Below, piece by piece: positions 42,337 through 51,533 of a stretch of 64,000 nucleotides of DNA. The position numbers and the translations under genes are program-made. The DNA is from Candidatus Bathyarchaeia archaeon (GTDB lineage: Archaea; Thermoproteota; Bathyarchaeia; Bathyarchaeales; Bathycorpusculaceae). The notes below the pieces were generated by a model. The model did no database searches, was not told the origin of the DNA, and saw nothing but the letters and a program-made list of their open reading frames with translations. Positions within the stretch are counted from its first letter, which is position 1. Each line of letters begins with the position of its first letter. The DNA is taken from positions 1-64,000 of the forward strand of contig JASEET010000004.1 in the NCBI GenBank assembly GCA_030019335.1, written 5' to 3'.

Positions 42337-43473
42337 TTAAAAGGGAATTTCTGGTGGTTGCGGCTCTTGAACCGGTTGATGGCTTCGTTTTGACACTAAA
42401 AATATGACCGTGCCTACACATGTTAAAATGATGGTAATGGTCAACAACAAAATAAAGAATATGGATAAGACAGTTACGTTTCGAACTGGGCTGTCTGCTC
42501 CAGTATAATTGTTATCCCCCGACCAGCTTGCACGAATATAATATATGCCAGCGGCTTCCGCATTCCAAACATACGTGAATCTCCCATTAGAATCTGTTGT
42601 AACGTTGCCTAAAACATTCCATGGCAAGTTGTTTATTTTAATGTAGATGGTGACTGTTTCGTTTTGCAGAGCCGGTGAAAGCTGCCCTGAAAGCGTGATT
42701 ATGCCTCCTTGAATAACATAGGTGGATGAAATTATCAACGATATTGTTGAGGACGCCAAAGTTTTGTAGCTTGCAGAAACCTGTCCCGGAGCCCATTGTT
42801 CACAATTTTCAAGAGTGAGTATCTGCACGGAAGCACGCTTTAAATCGTCTGGGCATTCACCAACCCTCCATCCGTTTTTCAAATTCTCTCCAGTGCATTC
42901 AGCCACATAATACTGAATACCGCTATAATTAACATAGTAAGCTTCCCCCCTAACATCATGTGGTGTATGTGAAAGACGAACACCAACGTTCATATGAGCC
43001 TTACTTTCATAGTATAAAAGTACAACGTCAAGCATGCCGGCTTTCATAATTGAAGCTGCAAGGTAAGAAAAGAGGTCACAGTCTCCCTTATTTTCAACGA
43101 TTGTTTCCACAGGGTATTTCGCTGGCAAAGTCTCTTCATAAGGTATTTGATGCACAATCATCAGCACTCCGTTTGCAAAATCTTCATCATCCGTGTAAAT
43201 TTCCCAGAGGCTATCGGCGATGGGTTTTAGAGCAGGGGGCGTAACGAACTTAGCAAAATCATTGTTTGAATTTAGATTATGGCTTTTTTCAAGGTAATAT
43301 TCATAAAGCGATTGTGGAACCGTAACGTTCAGGCTATACTGCGTCAAGCCGTTTGGTTTGTCTAAAAGTTGATAGGAATGGCTGTAGCTCTCTGATAAGC
43401 AGTATGGAAGCAGATAAGAAAGCATAAGAAAAACCGTTATTGCCATTAGCGTTCTTGAAAGTTTTGATTTCAA
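42337..43473 (-). CDS. Secreted transglutaminase-like protein with Ig-like domain and C-terminal anchor
   Basis: 378 aa. Signal peptide (LMAITVFLMLSYLLPYCLS). A transglutaminase-like core has Cys in VENKGDCDLFSYLAASIM, His in YESKAHMNVGV and an Asp/Glu site near YYVAECTGEN. A Big/Ig-like domain follows (TYVIQGGIITLSGQLSPAL ... YYIRASWSGDNNYTGAD). The C-terminal transmembrane helix is ILLLTITIILTCVGTVIFLV with a short Pro-rich cytoplasmic tail. Probably a surface protease-like or cross-linking-fold enzyme. Confidence 0.85.
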   Translation of the reverse strand: MKSKLSRTLMAITVFLMLSYLLPYCLSESYSHSYQLLDKPNGLTQYSLNVTVPQSLYEYYLEKSHNLNSNNDFAKFVTPPALKPIADSLWEIYTDDEDFANGVLMIVHQIPYEETLPAKYPVETIVENKGDCDLFSYLAASIMKAGMLDVVLLYYESKAHMNVGVRLSHTPHDVRGEAYYVNYSGIQYYVAECTGENLKNGWRVGECPDDLKRASVQILTLENCEQWAPGQVSASYKTLASSTISLIISSTYVIQGGIITLSGQLSPALQNETVTIYIKINNLPWNVLGNVTTDSNGRFTYVWNAEAAGIYYIRASWSGDNNYTGADSPVRNVTVLSIFFILLLTITIILTCVGTVIFLVSKRSHQPVQEPQPPEIPF

Positions 43474-43662
43474 TTTTCCTCTAGAAAATGCTGTTGTCTG
43501 CCTAATTTATGGCTCTTATGAAACGATAATCAATAGTGAAAATAGCTAGACGGTTGCTTCAGACACCCGGATTTTCAATAATCTTTAGTCAGTGTCTAAC
43601 CTGAACCTCATAGCAACCGCATAGGCCTAAAAACTTCACAAACACAACTCTTTCGACTAAGG

Positions 43663-44487
43663 CTATTGTTTTTTCTTTTGAAACCTAATTTTTCCACCAT
43701 TTCTCTCTATCAATTCTGAAAGTTGAATTATTGTTTTTCCTAGACGCTCTTTAGCCGTTTTAGAGCCCTTTGCTGTTGTTGAGAAATGGATTTCTATGTG
43801 TGGTTTTCTCTCCTCGCCCCTTGGATGAGACTTTACGTAAACATATGGATTGTCATGCATTACTTGGTCGATTAAAGGAGCCAAACCCGACTCCATAATG
43901 CCATCCGCATATATGCTTGTTTCAAAAAACGTAACCTCTCCAGCCTCACTCTTAAGTAAAGGTGCAACCGACCCTTCAAAAATAGCCTCCATTTCCGAGG
44001 GGACGCCAGGCAACGCTATTAAAAATGTTCCTTTAACATTTATCAATACCCCGGGAGCCGTGCCAACATGGTTGGGTAGCGGTTCTGTTCCTTCCGGGAG
44101 CGTTGCCATTTTAACTCTCGAGGGTGTTAATTCAACCTTTTCTATTTTTCCTTCTTTAAGATAGGCTTCATATTTTTCCTTGACCATTTTCAAAGCTTTT
44201 TCGTTAACTTCCAATTTGCAGTTTAGAGCTTTAGCAATTCCTTCCAAAGTTTTGTCATCAAAGGTTGGACCTAATCCACCAGTTGTTATTATGAACCGTG
44301 GTTTCCGCTGTAGGGCTTCGCCTATAACGCTTGCAATTTCATCGACATCATCGCCTACAACGGTTATTCGTTTCGCCATTATTCCTAATGAAGTGGCACG
44401 TCTAGCCATCCAATGAGCGTTTGTGTTCAGTGTCTTGCCGATTAACAGTTCGTTGCCGATGCAGATTATTTCTATTTGCTGTTTCAT
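43663..44487 (-). CDS. CinA/MoaB-type molybdopterin-binding-fold protein
   Basis: I start it at 44487 (MKQQIEIICIGNELLIGKTL); the frame extends 37 codons upstream but overlaps other sequence without similarity. 274 aa. FIITTGGLGPTFDDKTLEGI and ALPGVPSEMEAIFEG are the MoCF-biosynthesis fold motifs of CinA N-terminal domains. No C-terminal deamidase (PncC) domain is present. Archaeal stand-alone forms are annotated as nicotinamide nucleotide-related or competence-damage proteins; substrate unproven. Confidence 0.87.
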   Translation of the reverse strand: MKQQIEIICIGNELLIGKTLNTNAHWMARRATSLGIMAKRITVVGDDVDEIASVIGEALQRKPRFIITTGGLGPTFDDKTLEGIAKALNCKLEVNEKALKMVKEKYEAYLKEGKIEKVELTPSRVKMATLPEGTEPLPNHVGTAPGVLINVKGTFLIALPGVPSEMEAIFEGSVAPLLKSEAGEVTFFETSIYADGIMESGLAPLIDQVMHDNPYVYVKSHPRGEERKPHIEIHFSTTAKGSKTAKERLGKTIIQLSELIERNGGKIRFQKKKQ

Positions 44488-44581
44488 TTTCTCACATTTC
44501 CGGTTTGAAGCACTAAAAATAAACTGCTTTGCCCTTTTTATGCTGTTTGCTAACTTACCGTCTAAAAATAACTGTTTTTCA

Positions 44582-44878
44582 CAGAAAGTCAAACGCATCG
44601 CAGATACTTATGACCCGAAAAAGCTTCCCACTGAGGAGTTTCGTGGCGAACTCATTCTAAATCTCAGAGAACTTCTTGAAATTGCACAGAGAGAAGCGAA
44701 AAGTAAGGGAAGATATGGTGCTAAACATCAAAAATGGTCGAAATTAGCAGCTTACATCAGCCAGTGCATCAATATCATCATGCGGGATTACGACGCCGTT
44801 AAGATAAAGGCTCAGCTTGAGGAATTGAAGAAGCTGGTTTACAATGAGCTTTTTAAAGACAGAGAAGCAGGAAATTGA
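44582..44878 (+). CDS. Small helical protein upstream of terminase remnant, 5' end unclear
   Basis: The conserved-looking part begins QKVKRIADTYDPKKLPTEEF and has ELILNLRELLEIAQREAKSK, then KLAAYISQCINIIMRDYDAV. No start codon is seen at its beginning; the frame runs upstream into sequence antisense to the CinA-like gene. It overlaps the terminase frame by 35 bases. It could be a small-terminase-like partner, possibly 5'-truncated. Confidence 0.5.
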   Translation, partial: QKVKRIADTYDPKKLPTEEFRGELILNLRELLEIAQREAKSKGRYGAKHQKWSKLAAYISQCINIIMRDYDAVKIKAQLEELKKLVYNELFKDREAGN

Positions 44879-45404
44879 AAAACTTGAGAAAACAATCAAA
44901 ATGGCTATTACTGCCAAAAAGAAAAAGGTGCCAAATGATCCTGTCAAGTTTTGCCTGGACTGGCTGGGATTTAAACCCACAGAATACCAGCTTGAACTCA
45001 TAAGGCTTTTCCAAACAAAACAGTTTGTCGCTGCATGGTGGTGTCGACAATCTGGAAAATCGCATATTATTTCAGCATTGCTCTTATGGTTTGCCCTCAA
45101 AAATAAAGGCTGTTACATCGCAGTTGTAGGTCCAAGCTGGAGACAGACAAAACTTATCATACGCAGAATAAACAGTTTCCTCCGCAAGTTGCCTAAGGGC
45201 TTCTATCACAAGCCGCTTAAAACGATGGTTCGCCTCTCAAACGGCAGCTTGATTGAGGCTTTTCCAAATAATCCAGAAACGATTAGGGGTCCAACATTAG
45301 ACCTTGTTTATTGTGATGAAATGAATTTTATTCCGAATGATGAGGAAATGTATGACGCCATCCTATTCACGTTAGGCACCACAAACGGAAAGTTTTTTGA
45401 TTAA
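44844..45404 (+). pseudogene. Large terminase ATPase, C-terminally truncated
   Basis: 186 aa. KFCLDWLGFKPTEYQLELIR then the Walker A-like WWCRQSGKSHIISAL, and Walker B VYCDEMNFIPNDEE near 160. This is the packaging ATPase half of a viral large terminase. It stops at GTTNGKFFD, where intact proteins continue into motif C and the nuclease domain. The nuclease is missing. It overlaps the next gene by 8 bases. Likely a provirus remnant, or a domesticated ATPase. Confidence 0.8.
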
Positions 45405-46777
45405 CATTGCTTATGAGACTGCTACTCCTGAGCCATCGGACCGTGTTGTAAGTGTTGCAGAAGGCTTCGGCTTAGATCAATGGGAGAAATTCGTGATTTA
45501 TGACAATGTGGAGTTGAAAATAGGACCCAAGGATATTGTCTATATCACCGGTGATAGTGGAAGCGGAAAATCAGTTCTGCTAAAGGCTTTAGAAAGAGAC
45601 ATCAAAGAAGGAATGGGTTTAAGCTACATTAACATTGCCGATATTTTACCAGAGTCGGGTAAACCCTTAATCGAGACTGTTGGCGAAACATTTGAGGAAG
45701 GCTTGGAGCTTCTGAGCAGAGTAGGCTTAAACGATGCTTTCCTGTTTCTGCGTAGTTATGAACAGCTTAGCGACGGGCAGAAATACCGATACAAAATTGC
45801 CAAAATGATTGAGTCTAAAGCTCAGTTCTGGGTTATGGATGAGTTTGCAGCAACGCTTGACCGAGACACAGCAAAAATCGTAGCTTACAACCTTCAGAAA
45901 CTTGCGAGACAGCAGGGAAAAGCAGTTTTGGCAGCAACAACTCACACAGACCTTTTAGGGGATTTGAACCCCTCGGTTCACATTCATAAGCGCTTTGGGA
46001 AAGAAATAACGGTAAACTATTATCCAAATCAACCTGCGAAAGAATGCAGTCTTGTCAGGGAAATGCGTGTTGCAGAAGGCACTGTTGACGATTGGAGAAA
46101 GCTCGCAGGGTTCCACTATCGCAGCCACAGAATAGGTGGCCCTCGTAAAATCTTCTATCTTAAACGTAAACGTAAAGATGAATTGTGCGGAGTTATTGTT
46201 TACTGTTATCCGCCACCCACATGCTTTGGGCGTAGGCTCATTCTGCCAAAAATGTCAATGAAAGAGCTGAACGAAAAGCTGAGCATCATAAGCCGTGTTG
46301 TTGTGCATCCAAAATACCGCACCATAGGCTTAGGCGTCAAAACTCGTGAAGGAAACATTGACAAAAGCTGGAACGCCATATGTGGAAATGCCCGCTGTAA
46401 TGGCGAAGTATAATCCCTTTGGAGAAAAGGCTGGAATGCAAAAAATAGCTGAGCAACCACCGCCAAAAGAAGCCCTAGCCACTACACAAGTACTGCAGCA
46501 GCTCGGCTTTAACATTCAACTGTTGGGAAGCGAAAAATATGTTTTAAACAAGCTGCAAACCCTAACCAATAAAGAAATAGCGAAAATAAGAGAGGCATTT
46601 ATCAAACATTGTCATGCGCGCTTCATGAAATACTTCTTCCCCCATCAGCTATTCGGAAAAAAGGAAGCCTACGTAAAAGAAATAAAGAAAGCCAGTCTCG
46701 AAAGAGTTGCGCATTTAATTAAGGTTTGCGGTTTTCTAATGCAAACTAAAGTTTACCTATTCTGGAAATGTAAGTAA
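45397..46777 (+). pseudogene. COG2401-type ABC ATPase fused to a GNAT domain, one frameshift
   Basis: ABC part: Walker A YITGDSGSGKSVLLKAL, signature SYEQLSDGQKYRYKIAK, Walker B QFWVMDEFAATLDRD, H-loop TTHTD. An acetyltransferase-like part follows (LCGVIVYCYPPPTCFGRRL, SRVVVHPKYRTIGLG). After GVK the frame is lost at an AAAA run near 46341. The other frame resumes LVKETLTKAGTPYVEM and runs to QTKVYLFWKCK. Deleting one A gives about 460 residues. Function is not established for this archaeal family. Confidence 0.82.
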
Positions 46778-46822
46778 TGTCCTTTGGTGGAAAAAAGGGG
46801 GAATATGTGTTTTGCTTCTGGC

Positions 46823-48139
46823 TTACTTGATAAACCATATTGTCAATATGAATGGCTCTTTAAATCCCGTGTAGATTGCGTATCCGTGAATTAATACATC
46901 GAGGTATGTGGGCTTCTCTAAGATCACTCTTTCAGGCGAGTTTAGTGTCGCGCCGTTATAGTTGTATCCTTCATCCCAATACACATACAGGTCTAAGTCC
47001 GTAGTTGGATACATACTCCAATCGAATAGCCACGTGAGCTGGATAATAGCTTTCTCGGTACCCTTCGGGACTTCGACGTGCATCCATGGAGTTGCTTCAT
47101 CTTGACCTATCACGCCTTCTCGAATGACACTTGGGCTGGGAATTTCGGTTGTAGCCGTGACAGTGATTATTATGTCAGCAGATAACGCATCATAGCTAGT
47201 CCAGTCGTTCTCGATAATTATTTTCACGTATCCGGGCTCTATTGGAGCTAGACGAGTGTAGTCGTCCCAATACACGCCAGTGACCTCTCCAGTCCATGTA
47301 GTTTCATAGTCCGTGACTAAGAAGGATGCGTCGCCCCAAACGTTAGCGCTATCAATGTAATATGCATACATGGTTCTTTTCGCGCTTTGTATATAAACCT
47401 CAAAGCTATTCCAGCCTAACGGATTTTCTATGCCCAAGTAGACGTCTGTAAGGTCGAGTCTTATTGTATCTGTTAGGTGCGTAACGTAGAAAATGTATTC
47501 AACCTTATGGCCTGGTTTCAAATCCTCAATTGATGCCTCGTATGTTCCAGCTTCAACAATCGGTATATTGGCGATGGGTTCCAACCAACCGTAAGGCGGC
47601 AGCTCTGGGGCCACATCTCCAAGCGATTCGTCTGCCTTTAGAGCTTCTAATGCGTAGTAGGCATTGAGGTAACCGGCTCCTTGATCTCGCTCGGTGTAGC
47701 CGTCTAACCAAACCGCACCACTCGTGATTGCTTGTCTGTAATCTTCAGGGCTTGATTCTGGAATTTCTTTCTCTGCGTAACTGTTGATCAAGGCCACAGC
47801 GCCTGAAACAGCTGGTGTTGACATGGAGGTTCCGGAAGCAAAAGCAAGTCCATGTGGAACTTTTACAGTTGGGTAAGCCGATAAGACAAATATGCCAGTT
47901 GCCGACACCGTTGGTTTCAATCGTCCGTCAGCTGTTGGGCCACGGCTACTGAAAGCGTAGATTTGAGGCATAGCGCTTGTATACAAATAGTATCCTATAC
48001 CCTCTATTCTATAGCGGTATTCCCAGAATACCCTTGTATTGACGGGGTTAGCGGCTGCGCCGACGGTGATTGCTGTGTTCGCGGAGCCTGGACTTGCCGT
48101 TGTCATAGAAGCTGGCCCTTCGTTGCCTGCAGCTGCCAT
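46823..48139 (-). pseudogene. Subtilisin-family serine protease, N-terminally truncated
   Basis: 438 residues hold the C-terminal half of the S8 catalytic domain: the oxyanion Asn in AAAGNEGPASM, FSSRGPTADGRLKPTVSA and the catalytic Ser in GTSMSTPAVSGAVALI. About 270 residues of beta-rich C-terminal domain follow. The segment with catalytic Asp and His and any signal peptide is absent. The gene is cut exactly at a perfect inverted repeat (48138-48182). Confidence 0.85.
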
Positions 48140-48182
48140 AGCTCCTTAAACGAAGATTTGGACCCATCGTTTAAGGAGCTAT
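48138..48182. repeat. Perfect 16-base inverted repeat at a gene-truncation junction
   Basis: atagctccttaaacga (48138-48153) and tcgtttaaggagctat (48167-48182) with a 13-base spacer. The right arm is part of a normal coding segment (SFKEL). The left arm sits where the subtilase sequence ends. This is a fold-back junction, either a real rearrangement or an amplification/assembly chimera. Confidence 0.8.
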
Positions 48183-48508
48183 TTGATTTAGCTGTTGACA
48201 GGGCAATGCTGGCTTTGGGAGAATCTGGGAGACAGGCTACCTACTATCACATAGAGAAAACCTTCGGAATAAAAAGAAAACAGTGGCATAAGGAACCTGA
48301 AAATTTCGCAGAAGCCCTTGAGAAAATCTTCGGTCCAGGAGCCCAACTTCTCTTTAAAGCCATTACAAAAGAGCTTTACTCCAATTTAGGCTTAAAACTT
48401 GAGGAAGAAAAACGATCGCACTTCACATATGTCGTTCGCAAAGCTGAACACTATGCCGAAGCCATTGAAAAGCTAAAAAGAAAGCAGAGGAGAAATACTA
48501 CAACATAG
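48158..48508 (+). CDS. Archaeal helical protein of unknown function (LGESGRQATYYHIE family)
   Basis: About 116 aa from TTG 48158. LFDLAVDRAMLALGESGRQA, YYHIEKTFGIKRKQWHKEPE and EALEKIFGPGAQLLFKAITK are recurrent in Thaumarchaeota/Bathyarchaeota proteins found next to two-component regulators. It starts inside the inverted-repeat junction, so the N-terminus may be lost. Its last codons run out of frame into the response-regulator remnant. Confidence 0.65.
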   Translation: MDPSFKELFDLAVDRAMLALGESGRQATYYHIEKTFGIKRKQWHKEPENFAEALEKIFGPGAQLLFKAITKELYSNLGLKLEEEKRSHFTYVVRKAEHYAEAIEKLKRKQRRNTTT

Positions 48509-48804
48509 CTCTAATAGACATAAGGCTTCCTGACATTAGCGGCGTGGAGCTTCTCACAAAAATCAGAGAGACAAAGCCAAAGATGCGGAAAATAATCATA
48601 ACAGGCTATCCAAGATTGCAAAACGCTGTCGAAGCCCTAAACAAAGGTGCAGACGCCTACATAATAAAACCTTTAGACATGGAAAAAGTCTTGGCGACAA
48701 TAAAGGAACAACTGGAAAAACAGAGAAAAGAACAGAAAATGACAGAAGAACAACTCGTCCAATTCATCGAAACCAGAGTAAAACAAATAGAACAAGAAAA
48801 ATAA
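48481..48804 (+). pseudogene. Truncated response-regulator receiver domain, copy 2
   Basis: It reads KAEEKYYNIALIDIRLPDIS (phosphoacceptor Asp), then KMRKIIITGYPRLQNAVEAL, YIIKPLDMEKV and the family's tail MTEEQLVQFIETRVKQIEQ. The first ~50 residues, with strand 1 and the acidic pair, are missing. It is close to the copy at 35.6 kb. Small Cys protein A follows 14 bases later, as it does in copy 1. Confidence 0.75.
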
Positions 48805-48818
48805 AGTGTACTCAACTA

Positions 48819-48967
48819 ATGAAGTGTAAGGACTGCCGCTTCATAGACTACTTCACATCCGAAGACAATTATGGTGCCACCAAAACAAACGCTACATAAA
48901 CCCAGAAGACAGCATATGCGAAGAATACAAGCCAAAAATAAAAGGCCCATTAGACAAATACATCTAA
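48819..48967 (+). pseudogene. Small Cys protein A, copy 2, one-base deletion
   Basis: ATG 48819 starts MKCKDCRFIDYFTSEDNY. One base is missing before TGC, and the correct frame continues CHQNKRYINPEDSICEEYK and GPLDKYI. The CxxC...C...C pattern matches the intact copy at 54118. The methyltransferase gene begins 21 bases downstream. Confidence 0.7.
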
Positions 48968-48987
48968 TGGTTAATAAGTGAAGGATT

Positions 48988-49674
48988 ATGAAACATTCTT
49001 GGAAGTATGAACATGCACAACGATACTTCAAACACAGAGCTGAGCTTTATGATGTAAAATATATTCCAAAAGGCGCAGAGGAGCTTTCGAGAATATTAAT
49101 TCAGAAGGCGGAAATTAAGGAAGGCGACTTTGTCCTCGATTTTGCAACTGGAACAGGATTCCAAGCAGTGCAAATAGCTTATGCGGTGGGGGAAAAGGGA
49201 AGAGTTTTAGGCCTTGATATTTCAAAAGAGATGCTACGAGAAGCGGAGACTAAAATAAAGAGGCTCGGACTGGATAGCGTTGTGAAACTGAAAAAAATGA
49301 AATCGGATACCATCCCTCTTGAAGAGGGTTCGGTAGATGCTATCATCTGCGGCTTTGCCTATCACCATTTCCCGGATCCATACCGAGTAACCGCTGAAAT
49401 GTTTAGGGTTTTAAAACCCTATAAAAAAGCCGTTGTAGTTGACGGATGTAGACCTGAACACCCTTTCAAGAAACTCATTGCGGACTTGAGCGTTAAAATA
49501 TCTGACAGAACATGGCATATCAGATTCTACACCGAAAATGAGTTCAGAGAATTTTTTGAAAAAAGTGGATTCAAGGAAGTGCATAGTTGGTGTTTCTATC
49601 AAACGCATTGTCTATTATACCCCTTTATCATGATTGAGGGAACAAAACATCATCCTTCCACTCAAGACGCTTAA
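48988..49674 (+). CDS. Class I SAM-dependent methyltransferase between small proteins A and B
   Basis: 228 aa. Motif I DFVLDFATGTGFQAVQ, post-I acidic LGLDISKEML, motif II/IV VDAIICGFAYHHFPDP and motif III FRVLKPYKKAVVVDG, as in UbiE/COQ5-like enzymes. The N-terminus has several aromatic residues. Its TAA is directly adjacent to the stop of protein B on the other strand. It is cargo of the second A-B locus and unrelated in orientation to the enzyme in the third. Substrate unknown. Confidence 0.88.
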   Translation: MKHSWKYEHAQRYFKHRAELYDVKYIPKGAEELSRILIQKAEIKEGDFVLDFATGTGFQAVQIAYAVGEKGRVLGLDISKEMLREAETKIKRLGLDSVVKLKKMKSDTIPLEEGSVDAIICGFAYHHFPDPYRVTAEMFRVLKPYKKAVVVDGCRPEHPFKKLIADLSVKISDRTWHIRFYTENEFREFFEKSGFKEVHSWCFYQTHCLLYPFIMIEGTKHHPSTQDA

Positions 49675-49785
49675 TCATCGCTTTCTCCATATGTTGTATG
49701 GGCACTGGTTCCAGCAGTAACTACCACCCTTAAAAACGCAGTTCTTACACTCAAGCATATCGAAAACCCTAGGCTTCTTCGCCAA
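49675..49785 (-). CDS. Small Cys protein B, copy 2
   Basis: 36 aa from TTG 49785: MAKKPRVFDMLECKNCVFKG, then GSYCWNQCPYNIWRKR. Four Cys in CxxC-x7-CxxxC spacing suggest one zinc site. An alternative start is the internal Met. About 150 bases around and upstream are repeated almost exactly at 55.2-55.35 kb. No known family. Confidence 0.7.
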   Translation of the reverse strand: MAKKPRVFDMLECKNCVFKGGSYCWNQCPYNIWRKR

Positions 49786-49853
49786 TCCAAACCACTAACA
49801 AAAGATACTCCACCCAAACCAATAACCTTTGCTTCCAAAATCCTTTTTCACTT
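49680..49853 (-). repeat. Long direct repeat carrying protein B, copy 2 (other copy 55180-55354)
   Basis: About 175 bases with only scattered differences. It covers protein B and its upstream region to ccaaaatccttttt. The distal end adjoins an integrase fragment in the 55-kb copy but not here. Confidence 0.8.
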
Positions 49854-49939
49854 TTTGCTTTTTTTATAAAGTGTTTTTCCCTTTATTTCAACTTCAATTC
49901 TGTCTTCATCTTTAAGTGGAAAATTTGTTTTTCTACTCT

Positions 49940-50129
49940 TCATGATTCTCTTCGATGAATGAAATCCGCTAGGCATTTTAGGCTGCAAAACACGTGTCGT
50001 TCAGCCTCGGGCTCGGGTTGCCAAAGCTTGGATTGGATCAGCAAAACATAGAGCTTTTCGATGTCCTTCTTGCGGTATCTCCTTCCACACCCGTCACACT
50101 TTTCTTGTAGTTCGCCTCAAAAATTCCAT
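49940..50129 (-). pseudogene. Small zinc-finger protein with compensating indels
   Basis: The 3' frame reads EKCDGCGRRYRKKDIEKLY, then RHVFCSLKCLADFIHRRES. CxxC and CxxxC form a zinc site. The likely start ATG 50129 is in another frame; the sequence fits MEFEANYKKKCDG if TTTTT is read as TTT and AAAA as AAAAA. It lies 6 bases after the next small gene. Confidence 0.5.
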
Positions 50130-50135
50130 GACCCC

Positions 50136-50309
50136 TCAGTTAAGCCACACCACAAAGGAAGAGTTCATAAGAGAAGCATAGACATCTTGACAGAGATACA
50201 TGATCTCAGGCAACGGAACGGCCACGAAATATCGAATTCGACTCTCAGCCTTGCCACATACATAGCATTGCCCCAGCTCAGTCATTGGCTTAAGCCTACG
50301 CCTACTCAT
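50136..50309 (-). CDS. Small zinc-finger-like protein, 57 aa
   Basis: MSRRRLKPMTELGQCYVCGK, then RYFVAVPLPEIMYLCQDVYA. One CxxC knuckle and one further Cys. Its ATG overlaps the stop of the RHH remnant upstream (ATGAGTAG), so it was part of a small operon of accessory regulators. Confidence 0.5.
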   Translation of the reverse strand: MSRRRLKPMTELGQCYVCGKAESRIRYFVAVPLPEIMYLCQDVYASLMNSSFVVWLN

Positions 50310-50394
50310 TTCCTACCTCCGCCTCCCGCTTCTCAACAGCCTCAAGCCTCAAACGCACAGCCTCTTTGACAAACTCCGTGACGGTTCTGTTTCT
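50306..50394 (-). pseudogene. C-terminal remnant of a ribbon-helix-helix protein
   Basis: RRNRTVTEFVKEAVRLRLE followed by AVEKREAEVGNE is the second-helix half of a CopG-type regulator. The N-terminal strand is missing and the frame meets TGA about 10 codons upstream. At this breakpoint a + strand fragment (SQFKDYLVNEIINQKLAT) begins. Confidence 0.5.
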
Positions 50395-50731
50395 CCTCAG
50401 GTTCCCAGTTCAAGGACTATCTTGTGAATGAGATAATTAACCAGAAATTAGCAACATAAGGAACAAATGTAATGAGAGACTTACAAGATATACTACGGAT
50501 TTTAAGGGAACTAAACATAATGAGCAAATGGAAGAAATTAGGACTTGTTTATCGTTATGTCATAAACTGGAAATATGTTCTCTCGGTTATTAGTTAAAGT
50601 AATTTTTATGTAGGCTTCAAAAGAGGGAAATGGCTACGACTATATACATGCTGAAGAATCCCCCGTAATAATTGGAAACAAACTAAACAGAGTAAATGCA
50701 TAAGGCATCTTAACTTAACGGTTTTAAGTGC
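50395..50731. other. Intergenic/degenerate stretch
   Basis: A + strand 41-codon frame at 50472-50597 (MRDLQDILRILRELNIMSKW...) looks protein-like but has no support beyond composition. Nothing else recognised. Confidence 0.4.
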
Positions 50732-50797
50732 TTAGCGCGCGCAGAAATAGCCGCATTTCATGCAGTGGTAGTAGTCTCCCCAAAGCGGGAAGCCCAT
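50732..50797 (-). CDS. Tiny Cys-containing ORF
   Basis: 21 codons, MGFPLWGDYYHCMKCGYFCA plus Arg, with CxxC-x4-C. It may be the end of a lost zinc-finger gene. The last codons contain gcgcgcgc. About 85 bases upstream is another gcgcgcgc tract (50882-50889). Confidence 0.3.
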   Translation of the reverse strand: MGFPLWGDYYHCMKCGYFCAR

Positions 50798-50962
50798 CTA
50801 TTCTAAAAGTAGACGAAACCTAAAAAACCGAAACTTCAAATCAGCCTTTCCATGTTGCATTTTCAGTTATCCCTTCTGTTCGCGCGCGCACATGCGTCGG
50901 CCGATAGACTAGAGACACAGGAGCTGAGTCGTTCACGGCACAATTTTTAAACAAGTTTGACG

Positions 50963-51454
50963 TTAATCCGATGGAAAGCCCATGATCTTCAAATAGCCAT
51001 TCAGAACCTTTTGGAAAGCCGCCTCGTCCTTCACACTCAGCTCATCGTCGATGTACTCGTCCGCGTTTAGAACAAATTCGAATCTCTTAGACTCTTTACC
51101 TCTACCCAGAAAGCCGCCTTCTTTGTACACCAGTTCAAATTCTATTCTGACCCTCTGCGGACCTAGGGCTTTAGCGATGTCGCCGATGGTACCCGCGATG
51201 CCACCCGCCCGCCACCCGCCTACGCCCCTCCTCGAAACCTTTACCTCAACAGCCTTGAGGCCTTCAAACGGAGATTCGAATTTTCTGTAGTGGTAGTCTC
51301 CTTCGCCCCTTCCCCTTAAACCCTTCTTGGATGGGAAGCCTCTACTCGAAAAGAGATCGAAGATCTTTTCGGCGATCACGTCATCCTTTGCCCGGCCAGT
51401 CATGGCTCTTTTTGCCATCTTTTTGCCCGCTTCAAATATTCCCAACGGTTCCAC
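50963..51454 (-). CDS. Hypothetical protein, 163 aa
   Basis: GTG start, no membrane segment. Glycine- and Arg-rich centre (VSRRGVGGWRAGGIAGTIGD) between a basic N-terminus and a charged C-terminus (EYIDDELSVKDEAAFQKVL). More G+C-rich than its neighbours, which may mean transfer. Family unknown. A TATA-like tgtatttatag and the palindrome at 51509-51520 precede it. Confidence 0.65.
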   Translation of the reverse strand: MEPLGIFEAGKKMAKRAMTGRAKDDVIAEKIFDLFSSRGFPSKKGLRGRGEGDYHYRKFESPFEGLKAVEVKVSRRGVGGWRAGGIAGTIGDIAKALGPQRVRIEFELVYKEGGFLGRGKESKRFEFVLNADEYIDDELSVKDEAAFQKVLNGYLKIMGFPSD

Positions 51455-51508
51455 CCCTCCAGTCCTAGATTCATAGGAGATTCCCCTATAAATACATTAT
51501 AGGAACTT

Positions 51509-51520
51509 ATGCGCGCGCAT
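51509..51520. promoter_or_regulatory. Perfect palindrome ATGCGCGCGCAT upstream of a TATA box
   Basis: 12 bases, self-complementary, alternating purine-pyrimidine, immediately before ctataatgtatttatagg on the minus strand. It is well placed to be an activator site or operator for the 163-aa gene. Confidence 0.5.
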
Positions 51521-51533
51521 TTGATTGTTGTAT

